A DNA stretch of 64,000 nt from Rhodococcus jostii RHA1 (GTDB lineage: Bacteria > Actinomycetota > Actinomycetes > Mycobacteriales > Mycobacteriaceae): contig NC_008268.1 of the NCBI RefSeq assembly GCF_000014565.1, forward strand, positions 1,736,001 to 1,800,000. The letters run 5' to 3'. The first letter of the stretch is position 1. Each line of letters opens with the position of its first letter. The notes under the pieces are model-generated. The model ran no database searches. It saw only the letters and a list, made by a program, of their open reading frames with translations, and was not told the origin of the DNA. Both the position numbers and the translations under genes were made by a program. Below, piece by piece: positions 54,866 through 63,108 of the stretch.

Positions 54866-55395
54866 CGAGGCACGGATTTCTCTCGCGGTAGGGCGCAGAC
54901 GCACAGGGAAGCAGGTCTGGTGATCGAACATTCCATCGCGACATTGCGACGAGCGTTACAAGAGCGATGATGAAACAATAAGCGGCACAGCGCGTTGCAG
55001 ATACCACTGCCGAACGCATCGCCCGCGGACGGCACGTCGGCCACATCCGAATCGGCGGCGTCGATCACGCGCGCCCGTCCCCCTCATTTCCTTGAACGTT
55101 GAACTATGCTGCTGAAATTACACCCCGCCCCCGACACGTTTCTCGACCGACGCGGGTTAGGCGACGAGATTCATTCAGACGAATGACAAAACCACCCGCT
55201 TTCGGTCGACAGTCCACCCCGAGCGCGTTAGTTGAAACTAGTACCAGACAAACCCGACGTAACACATAACCGTGCCCGCGGTGGTGAGCTAGCTAAAAAA
55301 ACTGCGCCCCAATGAATCCGAGTCAATACACCGTTCAACCGACACCACCAGGGACAAATAGGGACTTCGGACCTAGCGGTGTCGGCATCAGCGCG
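54866..55395. other. long intergenic region upstream of operon A
   Basis: I see no gene in these 530 bases. They hold one copy of a two-part repeat (55231-55249 and 55316-55344) whose second copy lies upstream of the lipoprotein gene. The base composition is lower in GC than the surroundings. The promoter of operon A is probably here; I find no unambiguous -35/-10 pair close to 54,865. Confidence 0.55.
55231..55344 (-). repeat. two-part repeated module, copy 1 (upstream of operon A)
   Basis: Part 1 (55231-55249, GTTGAAACTAGTACCAGAC) matches 18 of 19 bases with 56064-56082. Part 2 (55316-55344, beginning ATCCGAGTCAATACAC) matches 26 of 29 bases with 56161-56189. Distances between the parts are similar (85 and 97 bases). 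On the minus strand part 2 contains TTGACT. Both copies lie upstream of minus-strand genes. Confidence 0.7.
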
Positions 55396-55935
55396 TCAGC
55401 AATTGTTGGGCTCGCCGATCTTCACAACCGACAGCACCGCGTCACCCTCCCCGACCAAGGCACCGGGCGACGGCTGCTGACCCACGACGACCCAGTTCGA
55501 GTCGAGCACCTGCTTCCGTCCCGCACCGGTCGCATCGGCACTGCGCGAGAAGAAGACCCCCGCCGCCTGGATCGTGTTCTGTGCCGTCTGCAGGTTCATG
55601 CAGACCACAGCCGGCATCGGCACCAGCACAGGCGCGCTCGAGGTCGGCGCCACAGGCGCAGGCTGCACCGGAACCACGGGCGCAACCGCGACCGGTGTGG
55701 TCACGGGCACCGTCGTCGTCGGCCGCATGGTCGTGGTCGTCGTCGTGGAAGCGACCGCGGTGGTGGTCGCCGATGCCGTCGACGAGGACTCACCCGAACC
55801 GCAGCCGGCAAGACTGGCGGCCACCAGGACGACGCCCGCGCATCCGACGATCGAGGAGAACAACGGCCGTCGCGCGTTCCGCGGCCGGCTCACTGTTTGC
55901 GAGTTGGCAGCGGCGGGCTGAATATCGATCGACAC
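55396..55935 (-). CDS. PASTA-like lipoprotein
   Basis: The 179-residue protein has a long N-region, a hydrophobic segment and a lipobox SLAGC with the cysteine at 45. A Thr/Val/Pro-rich linker follows (about 50-110), then a C-terminal domain with the PASTA pattern: a VCMNLQTAQNTIQAAG helix, VVGQQPSPGALVGEG and a closing VVKIGE strand. PASTA domains bind cell-wall fragments. GTG 55935 follows AAAGGG at 7 bases. It is transcribed toward operon A, with a copy of the two-part repeat in front of it, so it may share control with the island. Confidence 0.75.
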   Translation of the reverse strand: MSIDIQPAAANSQTVSRPRNARRPLFSSIVGCAGVVLVAASLAGCGSGESSSTASATTTAVASTTTTTTMRPTTTVPVTTPVAVAPVVPVQPAPVAPTSSAPVLVPMPAVVCMNLQTAQNTIQAAGVFFSRSADATGAGRKQVLDSNWVVVGQQPSPGALVGEGDAVLSVVKIGEPNNC

Positions 55936-56063
55936 GGCAGTGCCCTTTCAGAAATGCAGGCGACCTGCCCGGAAACTTGCTGATTCTCGCCTGGGTAGTC
56001 GCATACGAAACTGTGTAGGCGCTCGCGCGTCCGATTTCCTATCCACGCAGCGACAGCACGATG

Positions 56064-56189
56064 GTTGAAACTAATACCAGACTGCCCGGGCTTTCACACA
56101 ATTCCGCAACGGGTCGCCAACCAATGCATGGACGTTACGCAATCACCTGCGCGTCAACGTATCCGAGTCAATACACTGTTCGATCGACA
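56064..56189 (-). repeat. two-part repeated module, copy 2 (upstream of the lipoprotein gene)
   Basis: This is the second copy of the module described at 55231-55344: part 1 at 56064-56082 and part 2 at 56161-56189. Part 1 is about 129 bases upstream of the lipoprotein start. The sequence between the parts has diverged, but keeps short blocks such as ACACA. No open reading frame covers it. Confidence 0.7.
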
Positions 56190-56213
56190 TCCCCGAATAG
56201 GCACCTCGGCTGA

Positions 56214-57062
56214 TTTGTCGGTCCCCCACGACAAGATGTCACCGTCCCCGAGGACACCGACATTCGCCGAACCTTCATCGCCGAGGGACGCCCCTGGAAA
56301 GACGCTGTGACCGCGTACCTCGAACCGAGGTCGCCGGGCCGGCCCTGGTTCATCCGCGAACCTATTCGCAGCGGCGACGTGCTCATCACCGTGCTCGACA
56401 ACGAACCGCGCACTGTCCTGTGCAAGGAGCTCGCGGGTCCGTCATCGCCCGACACCATCGGCGTCACGCAGTCGTGGCCGCTCCCCGAACTCCCGTCTGT
56501 TGCTGCCGTCGAAGCCTGCGCGGGCGTCGTTCTTCCCACCATCGCAGGTTGAGTCGACAACGAGGTCGGCGGCCGACTACTGACTCCGCTCCTCGAACAT
56601 CCTGCGAACTTCGACGACCCGTTCGCCCGACGAGACGAGGCGTCGCACACCACGGCGGCCGCGGCGCGTGTGCTGCTGAAGTCCGCCGGCAAGTGCACAG
56701 CCTGCGGAGAGACGATCGACTTGCGTGGCAGTGCCGCACGGGAGCGCGTACACATCCACACTGCCGAGAACGGCGTCGACCACTGGAATTATCACGGGCC
56801 GGCGCATGACTGGCCGGCTGCCTTGTGCACTGGGTGCCAGACTGCGATGACCGAGGGCGGATTCTCCACCTTCCTCGACTACCGCTTCTCCTTCCACCCG
56901 AGCTGCTCGCGATGCGCGGCATCGCAAACCCGGTCTGCAGTGATCGGCATGCCGATCCCGCGCGAGCCGGTGCCGCCGTGGACCATTCCGTTGGGCTGCA
57001 TCGTCACCGACCCAGTGCCGGACTGGATGTGCGGCGCATGCGGGTACCGCTGGGCAAACTAA
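56214..57062 (+). pseudogene. decayed zinc-binding (CxxC) protein gene with in-frame stop
   Basis: One frame stays open from 56214 to the TAA at 57060-57062, broken only by a TGA at 56550-56552. The first part (up to 56549) has no start codon before GTG 56307; the second part, from 56553, contains CTACGE, CTGC, CSRC and a final CGACGYRW, four zinc-ligand pairs. Continuous coding character on both sides of the TGA suggests a single gene that has lost its start and gained a stop. A shorter product from GTG 56670 (130 residues) is possible. It is convergent with the NERD helicase gene, 10 bases away. Confidence 0.6.
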
Positions 57063-57072
57063 CGGGGCGACA

Positions 57073-58722
57073 TCAGATCCCCATCCGTTTGGCCAACTCC
57101 GCTCCCCCGACCTCCCGGATGAAGGCCGGATCGCCACACACCACCAGCTGATCCCGGGCACGCGACAGCCCGACGTACAGCCGCTCCCGCGAACGCTCCT
57201 GCACCACTTTCTCATTGAGCGCCAGAACGACGGCACGGCGTTCCAGACCCTTGAACCCCAGGACGTGCCCGTAGAACACCTGCTCGGTGTCCCAGAAGCT
57301 GTCCCAGTAGGCCACGTTGCCCTCCGCCTGCCGGCCGACCTGCTCCGGATGACGGCTGCCCGTGGCAAGCAACGCCAGATCCTCGGGACGCCACCCCTCG
57401 TCCATCAACGAGTCGATCTGATCGTCGGCCACCGTCAGCGCATCCTCTGCGGTGCAGGGCACGAAGAGTACCTCCGGGCCTTCCCCACCGAGCAGACGCA
57501 TCCGCTGGCCGACCAACGGCGTGAACGAGTCCGCGATCTGACGGGTATTGCGCAGATTGTGGTCGAGCACCAACGGGACCAATTGAATCGGCGGAACACC
57601 CTGCCGGTCGAACACCCGCTGCCCCTCGTCGCTGAACACATAGATGCCGCCGGCTTCCTCGTCACGCAGCGCCGCCAGCAACGGCCCCCACCAGTCATCG
57701 GCGAAGTCCTGCGCCTCGTCCACGACCACCGCGTCGAACCGGTCCCGCAACGGCAAGTCCGACGCCAACTCCGCCATGTGCCGCGGAAGGTCGTGTTCCC
57801 AGAACTGCACGGTGTCGGTGGTGCGGATGCTTTCGTCCGGGCCCTCCGGCGCTCCCCACCGCTGACCGAGCGCATGGAACTCCCCCACATACGCAGGCCG
57901 CTCCTCGTAGGACCAGGTGGCGGTCAACCGTTCGAGATACGACGCCAACCCGTGCGAGTAGCAGATGAGCGCCACCCGCTGCCCCTGCTTCGCAAGCCGC
58001 CGCGCCTTCTCGACCGCTAGGAATGTCTTGCCGCTTCCGGCGCCGCCCCGCACCTCGACACGGTGCAACAACCGGATCGCGTCGAGAATCACCGACTGCT
58101 GGGCAGTGAGTGCGTCCGCCGCGTCTTCGTTCGCGATCGCCCTCGCAACCACGTCGCGTTGCGGGAGGCCCCGTCCGGAGAGGACCGTCGTGAGCTGATC
58201 GACCCCGTCGGCGGGCAGGGCCGGGCGGTCCAACTGTTGACCGGACAGCACCTTCTGCAACCGCGACACCACCTCATCCAGGTTGGTGCGATCAATCACC
58301 TTCCAGCGCGGGCATTCCGGCAGGGCGAAGTCGTCGGTGATCTCCACGTTGGGGAAGACCACCACGTGGTCCCATCGCAGCCGCCCGTGACTCCACCGCG
58401 GGTCGGCCTCCACGTAGCTCCGCAGTGCATACGACGCGTCACGTGCTTGCCGGACCGGGTTGATGACCGTCGGTCCTTTTCGCTGCTCTTGGTACCAATC
58501 GGTGCCGTCGTGCCAAATCTGCCCGCCCTTCACCTCCAGGCAGACGATTCCGTACCCCTCGAGCGCCACCACGAAGTCGATCTCGTGATCCTTGAGCCGG
58601 TCGGTGACCCGCTGATTTGCCACCACCAGGTCACCGTCGCCGAGCTGACCGAGAAGCGCTTTCCACACCGATTCCTCGGAACCATTCACCAGACGCGGAT
58701 TCTCGGGAATACGGATCACCAT
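57073..58722 (-). CDS. NERD-domain SF1 (UvrD-like) helicase
   Basis: The 549-residue protein has an N-terminal NERD nuclease-related domain (about 10-130) with DHEIDFVVALEG and CLEVKGG, the D-ExK pattern of the fold. A UvrD/Rep-like helicase core follows: GGAGSGKT Walker A, VVVDEAQDF Walker B, the LDHNLRNT motif and RLYVGLSRAR near the end. NERD helicases are frequent in defence and stress loci. It is divergent from the CoA-binding gene across 79 bases. It is the third helicase with a nuclease-type or regulatory fusion within 36 kb. Confidence 0.88.
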   Translation of the reverse strand: MVIRIPENPRLVNGSEESVWKALLGQLGDGDLVVANQRVTDRLKDHEIDFVVALEGYGIVCLEVKGGQIWHDGTDWYQEQRKGPTVINPVRQARDASYALRSYVEADPRWSHGRLRWDHVVVFPNVEITDDFALPECPRWKVIDRTNLDEVVSRLQKVLSGQQLDRPALPADGVDQLTTVLSGRGLPQRDVVARAIANEDAADALTAQQSVILDAIRLLHRVEVRGGAGSGKTFLAVEKARRLAKQGQRVALICYSHGLASYLERLTATWSYEERPAYVGEFHALGQRWGAPEGPDESIRTTDTVQFWEHDLPRHMAELASDLPLRDRFDAVVVDEAQDFADDWWGPLLAALRDEEAGGIYVFSDEGQRVFDRQGVPPIQLVPLVLDHNLRNTRQIADSFTPLVGQRMRLLGGEGPEVLFVPCTAEDALTVADDQIDSLMDEGWRPEDLALLATGSRHPEQVGRQAEGNVAYWDSFWDTEQVFYGHVLGFKGLERRAVVLALNEKVVQERSRERLYVGLSRARDQLVVCGDPAFIREVGGAELAKRMGI

Positions 58723-58801
58723 GCCGATACTGTCGCACGCCGACTTCGGTTGAGCGCGGCGATCCCCGGCTGACGTCCACGGTCAGTAGTAGTTTGGCGA
58801 T

Positions 58802-59221
58802 GTGGACACTACGTGGCAGGACCCCAAAGCCGTCTCGTCGATGCTCGACGACTGGGAAACGTGGGCAATCGTCGGGCTCTCCGGCAATCCGGACCGGACG
58901 GCTTTCCGGATCGCGGAGCTGTTGCAGCGCCGGGGAAAGCGCATCGTCCCGATCCACCCCGACGCCCCGATGGTGCTCGGCGAGCAGGGCTATCCCACTC
59001 TCGCGGACGTCCCGTTCCCTATCGACGTCGTCGACGTCTTTCGCCAGTCAAACGCGGCCGGCGAGTTCGCGGACCAGGCCGTCGAGGTGGGCGCGAAGGG
59101 CGTCTGGTTTCAGTTGGGAGTCATCGACGAGGCCGCCTTCCAGCGAACGACCGCGAAGGGAGTTGCCATGGTGATGGACACGTGCCCGGCGATCGAGTGG
59201 AGTGCACGGGAATCAGCGTGA
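58802..59221 (+). CDS. CoA-binding domain protein (YccU-like)
   Basis: The 139-residue protein is a single CoA_binding Rossmann domain with WAIVGLSGNPDRTAFRIAELLQRRG, YPTLADVP and VVDVFRQS, then GAKGVWFQLGV and MVMDTCPAIE. It resembles YccU-type proteins that bind CoA; their physiological role is not established. The start lies six bases after TAGTTT (58790-58795), again consistent with a leaderless message. It is followed after 108 bases by the second TerD-family gene, in the same direction. Confidence 0.87.
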   Translation: MDTTWQDPKAVSSMLDDWETWAIVGLSGNPDRTAFRIAELLQRRGKRIVPIHPDAPMVLGEQGYPTLADVPFPIDVVDVFRQSNAAGEFADQAVEVGAKGVWFQLGVIDEAAFQRTTAKGVAMVMDTCPAIEWSARESA

Positions 59222-59329
59222 CCGTGGTCGGGCTGAAGTCCGACCACGCGACTACGGCTACTCTGGACCGAAATCGTGCAAATCGGACAACAGTCTGACG
59301 CGCTCAGTCAATCGGAAGGTTTCCCACCT

Positions 59330-60019
59330 GTGGCCATCGACTACACCCGACGCCCGTCCAGTCCTGCCGCCCCGCAGGGCGGAGTCAGTCTGAGCAAAGT
59401 GACCTTGTCGAAGGCTGCGCCTTCCGTCAGCCTGACGAAGTCGGGTGAGCGGCAAGGCGCGATGCGCGTCAACCTCAACTGGTCGACGGGCGCGACACCG
59501 CAGCCGAAGAAGACCGGCTTCTTCGCGAAGCTCGCCGCCGCCGCGGGCGGCAACAACGGCATCGACCTGGACCTCGGCTGCCTGTACGAACTGGCCGACG
59601 GGTCGAAGGGTGTGGTCCAGGCACTCGGCAACAGTTTCGGATCTCTGCAGGCCCCGCCGTTCATCAAGCTCGACGCCGACGACCGCACCGGCACGGTGAC
59701 CGGGGGCGAGAATTTGCATATCAATCTCGACCGACCGGAGATGTTCAAGCGGATCCTCATCTTCGCGATGATCTACGACGGCGCACCCAACTGGGCGGCC
59801 GTGGACGGCGTCGTCACCCTCTACCCCACCAGCGGACCCGAGGTGGAGGTACGACTGGACACGTCGAACAGCTCCGCTCGCATCTGCGCCATCGCGATGC
59901 TGCAGAACACCGGGCAGGGCATCACCGTCACCCGCGAGGTGAAGTACATCGAAGGCAGCCAGGCCGATCTCGACAAGACCTACAGCTGGGGCATGAAGTG
60001 GGCGGCCGGCCGCAAGTAG
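59330..60019 (+). CDS. TerD/TerA-family stress protein, second copy
   Basis: The 229-residue protein has a short N-terminal extension (about 1-60, with two SLSK/TLSK-type repeats) and a TerD-family domain: RVNLNWS, IDLDLGCLYELADG, ADDRTG and the GENLHINL segment, then FAMIYDGAPNW. It fits the TerA/TerD-like stress group rather than classical TerD. GTG 59330 follows GGAAGG at 9 bases; ATG-like codons upstream are less well placed. With the gene at 33710 it brackets operon A on both sides. Confidence 0.85.
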   Translation: MAIDYTRRPSSPAAPQGGVSLSKVTLSKAAPSVSLTKSGERQGAMRVNLNWSTGATPQPKKTGFFAKLAAAAGGNNGIDLDLGCLYELADGSKGVVQALGNSFGSLQAPPFIKLDADDRTGTVTGGENLHINLDRPEMFKRILIFAMIYDGAPNWAAVDGVVTLYPTSGPEVEVRLDTSNSSARICAIAMLQNTGQGITVTREVKYIEGSQADLDKTYSWGMKWAAGRK

Positions 60020-60082
60020 TAGAGACGGCGGTCGCGAAACCACATCCGCGACAGTGACGGCGGCGACGCGGCTTCCGGTATA

Positions 60083-60120
60083 CCCGGTCCCCCCTCCGCC
60101 AAGGGAATACTTGGACCGGG
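60083..60120 (+). terminator. possible terminator hairpin after the second TerD gene
   Basis: The stem CCCGGTCC (60083-60090) pairs with GGACCGGG (60113-60120) across a 22-base loop, followed by CTTTG. The long loop makes it a weak candidate; a regulatory role ahead of the tiny ORF is also possible. Confidence 0.35.
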
Positions 60121-60142
60121 CTTTGCACCGAAAGGACCCTCC

Positions 60143-60178
60143 ATGCGCACACAGAGTAACCTGTTGCTCCGCACATGA
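60143..60178 (+). CDS. possible leader peptide, 11 codons
   Basis: The frame ATG to TGA encodes MRTQSNLLLRT and follows AAAGGA at 6 bases. Its beginning resembles short actinobacterial leader peptides with a LLLR core that precede amino-acid or sulfur genes, but the usual continuation is missing and the next gene (YjbQ) starts 233 bases on with its own promoter-like box. It is speculative. Confidence 0.3.
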   Translation: MRTQSNLLLRT

Positions 60179-60411
60179 TTTCCATCCCGAGGGCGCAACC
60201 GCTGCGCGGTAGGGTCCGCCGCTCGAGCCGCGCGTAAATCCGTCGATTGATTCGAGTACCTGACATGGTCGCTCAACTAGTTGGGCCTGTCACCGAGATT
60301 GCATCCTTAGTGGTCGACGCCGCTCGATGCGTTGTTGACGATTCCGATCGCGGCAGGGCTTGGTCACATAGCACGTGCGCTGTCACGCACCAGGGCACTA
60401 ACGTCAGAACT

Positions 60412-60822
60412 ATGTTCAGTACTGAGATCGAGGTGCGGACCGGCGCCGAGCCGGTGGTGCACGACCTGACCCGTGAGATCGAGAAGTTCCTCGCCTCAGC
60501 AGGCGCCGGTGACGGCCTGTTGCATGTGTGGGTGCCGCACGCCACTGCTGGACTCGTCGTCATCGAGACCGGCGCGGGAAGCGACGACGACCTTCTGCGG
60601 GCGATCGACGAGGTGCTTCCGCGCGACGACCGGTGGATCCATCGCCACGGGAGCCATGGGCACGGCCGCGACCACGTGCTGCCGGCGTTCCTGCCGCCCT
60701 ACGCGTCCGTGCCCGTCTTCGACGGAGCACTCGCGACGGGCACCTGGCAATCCGTGTGCCTCGTCGACACCAATGTCGACAACCCGGTGCGGCACGTCCG
60801 GTTCAGCTTCCTGGAGGGCTGA
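60412..60822 (+). CDS. yjbQ: YjbQ family protein (secondary thiamine-phosphate synthase-like)
   Basis: The 136-residue protein is a UPF0047/YjbQ domain: HVWVPHATAGLVVIET, DLLRAIDEVLP, a histidine-rich HRHGSHGHGRDHV loop and GTWQSVCLVD. Some homologues have weak thiamine-phosphate synthase activity, but the physiological role is unclear. ATG 60412 lies seven bases after TAACGT (60399-60404), a leaderless arrangement. The in-frame extension upstream to 60247 lacks conservation. It is convergent with the TetR gene. Confidence 0.88.
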   Translation: MFSTEIEVRTGAEPVVHDLTREIEKFLASAGAGDGLLHVWVPHATAGLVVIETGAGSDDDLLRAIDEVLPRDDRWIHRHGSHGHGRDHVLPAFLPPYASVPVFDGALATGTWQSVCLVDTNVDNPVRHVRFSFLEG

Positions 60823-60847
60823 GCCGACGCCTGCGGACCGTCTCCGA

Positions 60848-61483
60848 TCACGCCTGCGCGAGTCCCCTTGCCAAGGAATAGATTTCGGGCAGGCTCGCCG
60901 TCTCATCGGTGGACGATTGGTCCACCCACGTTTCCAACGCCGCACGGAGCACGGCAATCGACACATCGACTGCCAGTCGAACCTGCAAGTCGGCGCAGTC
61001 GAACCTCGTCGACACCACATCGACAAGCGCCGCGGTTCGCCGCACACTCTCGCGCGCCAGCTCCGCCCGCAGCGCCGGCTCCTTTTTGATGAGTCGGTTC
61101 ACCCGCAGCAATCGTCGGCAGGCGATCGACAAACTGTCCGAGTACATCGTCAGAGCAGCAGCGAAGGCCGTTTCCAGCGCGAGCCTCGGTGAAACTTCCG
61201 AGTCGAGCTGGTCGAGCCCTCCGGCCAACACCGCCTCGAAGGCCCAGTGATCGCGGAGCGCGGCCTCTTCCTTGGTAGTGAAATATCGGAAGAAGGTTCG
61301 CTGCGACACTCCCGCAGTCTGCGCGATCTCGCCGACGGTCGTGCCCTCGACACCCTTGTGCTCGAACAGTGTGAGTGCGGTCTCGCTGATCTCGACATTC
61401 GTCTGCTCGCGTCGCCGCTCCCGCAGCCCCAGCGGGCCGGCGGGCAGGTCAGGCGACACGGAGAACGCTTCGAGTCTGGTCAT
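60848..61483 (-). CDS. TetR-family transcriptional regulator
   Basis: The 211-residue protein has an N-terminal TetR helix-turn-helix: ETALTLFEHKGVEGTTVGEIAQTAGVSQRTFFRYFTTKEE spans its three helices in the standard pattern. It has a helical ligand-binding domain of no recognisable subfamily. ATG 61483 is preferred over 61498. It is divergent from the CarD gene across about 110 bases, so autoregulation and control of that gene are possible. Confidence 0.9.
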   Translation of the reverse strand: MTRLEAFSVSPDLPAGPLGLRERRREQTNVEISETALTLFEHKGVEGTTVGEIAQTAGVSQRTFFRYFTTKEEAALRDHWAFEAVLAGGLDQLDSEVSPRLALETAFAAALTMYSDSLSIACRRLLRVNRLIKKEPALRAELARESVRRTAALVDVVSTRFDCADLQVRLAVDVSIAVLRAALETWVDQSSTDETASLPEIYSLARGLAQA

Positions 61484-61542
61484 CAACGGCCTTCGCAATC
61501 GGTAGGAGCACCCACCAGAGATCGTTCATATCTGGTCAGCAG

Positions 61543-61570
61543 TTGTCAAGATGGCAGCGTGTGCCATAAT
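61543..61570 (+). promoter_or_regulatory. sigma-70-type promoter of the carD-like gene
   Basis: TTGTCA (61543-61548) and CATAAT (61565-61570) are separated by 16 bases and lie 23 bases before the ATG at 61593. The ribosome site GAAGGGTAGG follows. It is one of the better canonical promoters in the window. Confidence 0.6.
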
Positions 61571-61592
61571 GTATGTGAAGGGTAGGTAATCT

Positions 61593-62108
61593 ATGAATCT
61601 CAATATCGGTGATATTTTTCTGTACCCGCACCACGGGTCGGTGACTGTCACAAAGCTCACGACCCGGATGTTCAACGATTTGCCCACCGAATACGTACAG
61701 TTCGAGGTCGCTCAGAACGGGCTGTCCATCGAGATCCCGGTAGCGAAAGCCGAATCCATCGGCGTGCGAAACGCGATCAACAACGACGAAGTCGGTCGAG
61801 TCTTCGACATCCTGCGCGGTCCGACGGTCGACGACCCGTCGAACTGGTCCAGGCGGTTCAAGGCCAACCAGGAAAAGCTGACCGTCGGCGGAATCTTCAC
61901 GGTGAGTGAAGTCATCCGCGATCTGATGACGCGTTCGCAGGTCAAGCCGCTGTCAGCCGGCGAGAAGCGGCAGCTCGAGCACGCAATGCAGCTCGTCATT
62001 TCCGAACTCGTCCTCGCGATGAAGTCCGATCCCGACGAGACTCGGCGCCGCATCGAAGCGATCTATGAACCCGCGTCCGCCTCTACGACGGCGGCTGTCG
62101 CAGTCTGA
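61593..62108 (+). CDS. carD: CarD-family RNA polymerase-binding regulator
   Basis: The 171-residue protein has an N-terminal Tudor-like RNA-polymerase-interacting domain (IGDIFLYPHHGSVTVTKL and later YVQFEV) and a helical C-terminal domain (about 60-160) containing WSRRFKANQEKL. CarD stabilises open promoter complexes in mycobacteria by binding the polymerase beta subunit. This copy diverges from typical CarD (its C-terminal part is less conserved), so it may be a paralogue. It ends in a strong terminator. Confidence 0.87.
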   Translation: MNLNIGDIFLYPHHGSVTVTKLTTRMFNDLPTEYVQFEVAQNGLSIEIPVAKAESIGVRNAINNDEVGRVFDILRGPTVDDPSNWSRRFKANQEKLTVGGIFTVSEVIRDLMTRSQVKPLSAGEKRQLEHAMQLVISELVLAMKSDPDETRRRIEAIYEPASASTTAAVAV

Positions 62109-62115
62109 GAACACC

Positions 62116-62157
62116 ATCGGCAGCAGCCCTGAACGAAAGTTCAGGGCTGCTGCCGAT
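62116..62157 (+). terminator. strong hairpin terminator after the carD-like gene
   Basis: A perfect 19-base-pair stem (62116-62134 with 62139-62157) closes on a GAAA tetraloop and is followed by TTCGTG. It lies 8 bases after the carD-like stop. It may also end the opposite-strand glycine-rich gene's transcript. Confidence 0.85.
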
Positions 62158-62205
62158 TTCGTGTGTCATTTCGCGGCCTGTCACGACTCCAGCGTGGAGT
62201 CGAGA

Positions 62206-63108
62206 TCAGCTGCTGCCGAAGAGGTTTCCGAGTGACCCCGTTCCCGAACCGGCCCCGTACGTGATGACTACCGACGAAACAGCATCCGCCCCAGCGACGC
62301 TGAAGGTTCCGCCGGGCGCGTAGGACGATCCGCCACCACCTCCGCCACCACCGTAGTTCTCGGCGCCACCTCCGCCGCCGAACCAGCCGCCGCCACCACC
62401 GCCGCCCGTGCCTGCACCGGCACCACCGGCACCGGCTTCACCCGGCGAGCCATGCGGGTCAGTGCCACCGTTGCCTCCGACACCACCAGCGACGTCCGTG
62501 CCGCCTCCGCCACCGCCGCCCCCGCCGCCGGGTCCGCCAGCAGGTCCCATCAGGTTGCCTGCGCCACCGATATAGGTGTCACCCGCGCCGCCTCCGCCCG
62601 CGGCGACGATCTGACGATCCGCCAGCTCACCCGTCCCGGTGCGAACGTCGGAGGCGCCACCTCCGCCGCTCGCGCCGGTGCCGCCGGCTCCACCGCCGTT
62701 GTATCCGGCTTGACCATTGCCGTCGCCACCGTTTCCGCCGACCTGGATGTACAGCGCGTCACCGGCGGCGACCGTCAGCTGTCCGGTTGCGACGGCCGCG
62801 GCGCCGCCGAGAATGGTCCGGCTGTTTCCACCACGTCCGCCCGTCGCCGTCACCGCCAAGCTGGTAATGCCCTCGGGAACCGTGAACGACTGCGCACTGC
62901 CGGTGAATGTGAACGTGCAGGTCACCTGGGTGCCGACGCCTTGCACACAACCGGCAGGTAACGCTGCCGGCGCTGCAACCGCCACGCTGGGGGCAAGCAG
63001 TCCCGAGGCACCCACTACGGCGAGGCCACACATTCCGGTCGTGTACCACCGGCGGCGTGATCGAACGAGGTTCGTGGTCAAAGCAGTCTCCTGTCGCAGA
63101 GCGAGCAT
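62206..63108 (-). CDS. secreted glycine-rich protein
   Basis: The 300-residue protein has a signal peptide (hydrophobic stretch ending near SVAVAAPA, residues about 30-48), a short cysteine-containing beta domain with TCTFTFTGSAQSFTVPEG, and then about 190 residues that are extremely rich in glycine (GGNGGDGNG and GGGGGGGGG-type runs). It ends in a TYGAGSG-type strand. Such domains resemble glycine-rich surface proteins and loosely PE_PGRS-like repeats without a PE domain. I chose ATG 63108; ATG 63138 is possible. The function is unknown. Confidence 0.78.
   Translation of the reverse strand: MLALRQETALTTNLVRSRRRWYTTGMCGLAVVGASGLLAPSVAVAAPAALPAGCVQGVGTQVTCTFTFTGSAQSFTVPEGITSLAVTATGGRGGNSRTILGGAAAVATGQLTVAAGDALYIQVGGNGGDGNGQAGYNGGGAGGTGASGGGGASDVRTGTGELADRQIVAAGGGGAGDTYIGGAGNLMGPAGGPGGGGGGGGGGTDVAGGVGGNGGTDPHGSPGEAGAGGAGAGTGGGGGGGWFGGGGGAENYGGGGGGGGSSYAPGGTFSVAGADAVSSVVITYGAGSGTGSLGNLFGSS

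Larger units (their letters stand above)
60020..60411. other. intergenic region with hairpin and tiny ORF
   Basis: No full-size gene is present in these 392 bases. There is a hairpin near 60083-60120, an 11-codon open frame with a good ribosome binding site (60143-60178), and otherwise no recognisable signal until the TAACGT box at 60399-60404 before the YjbQ gene. Confidence 0.5.
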
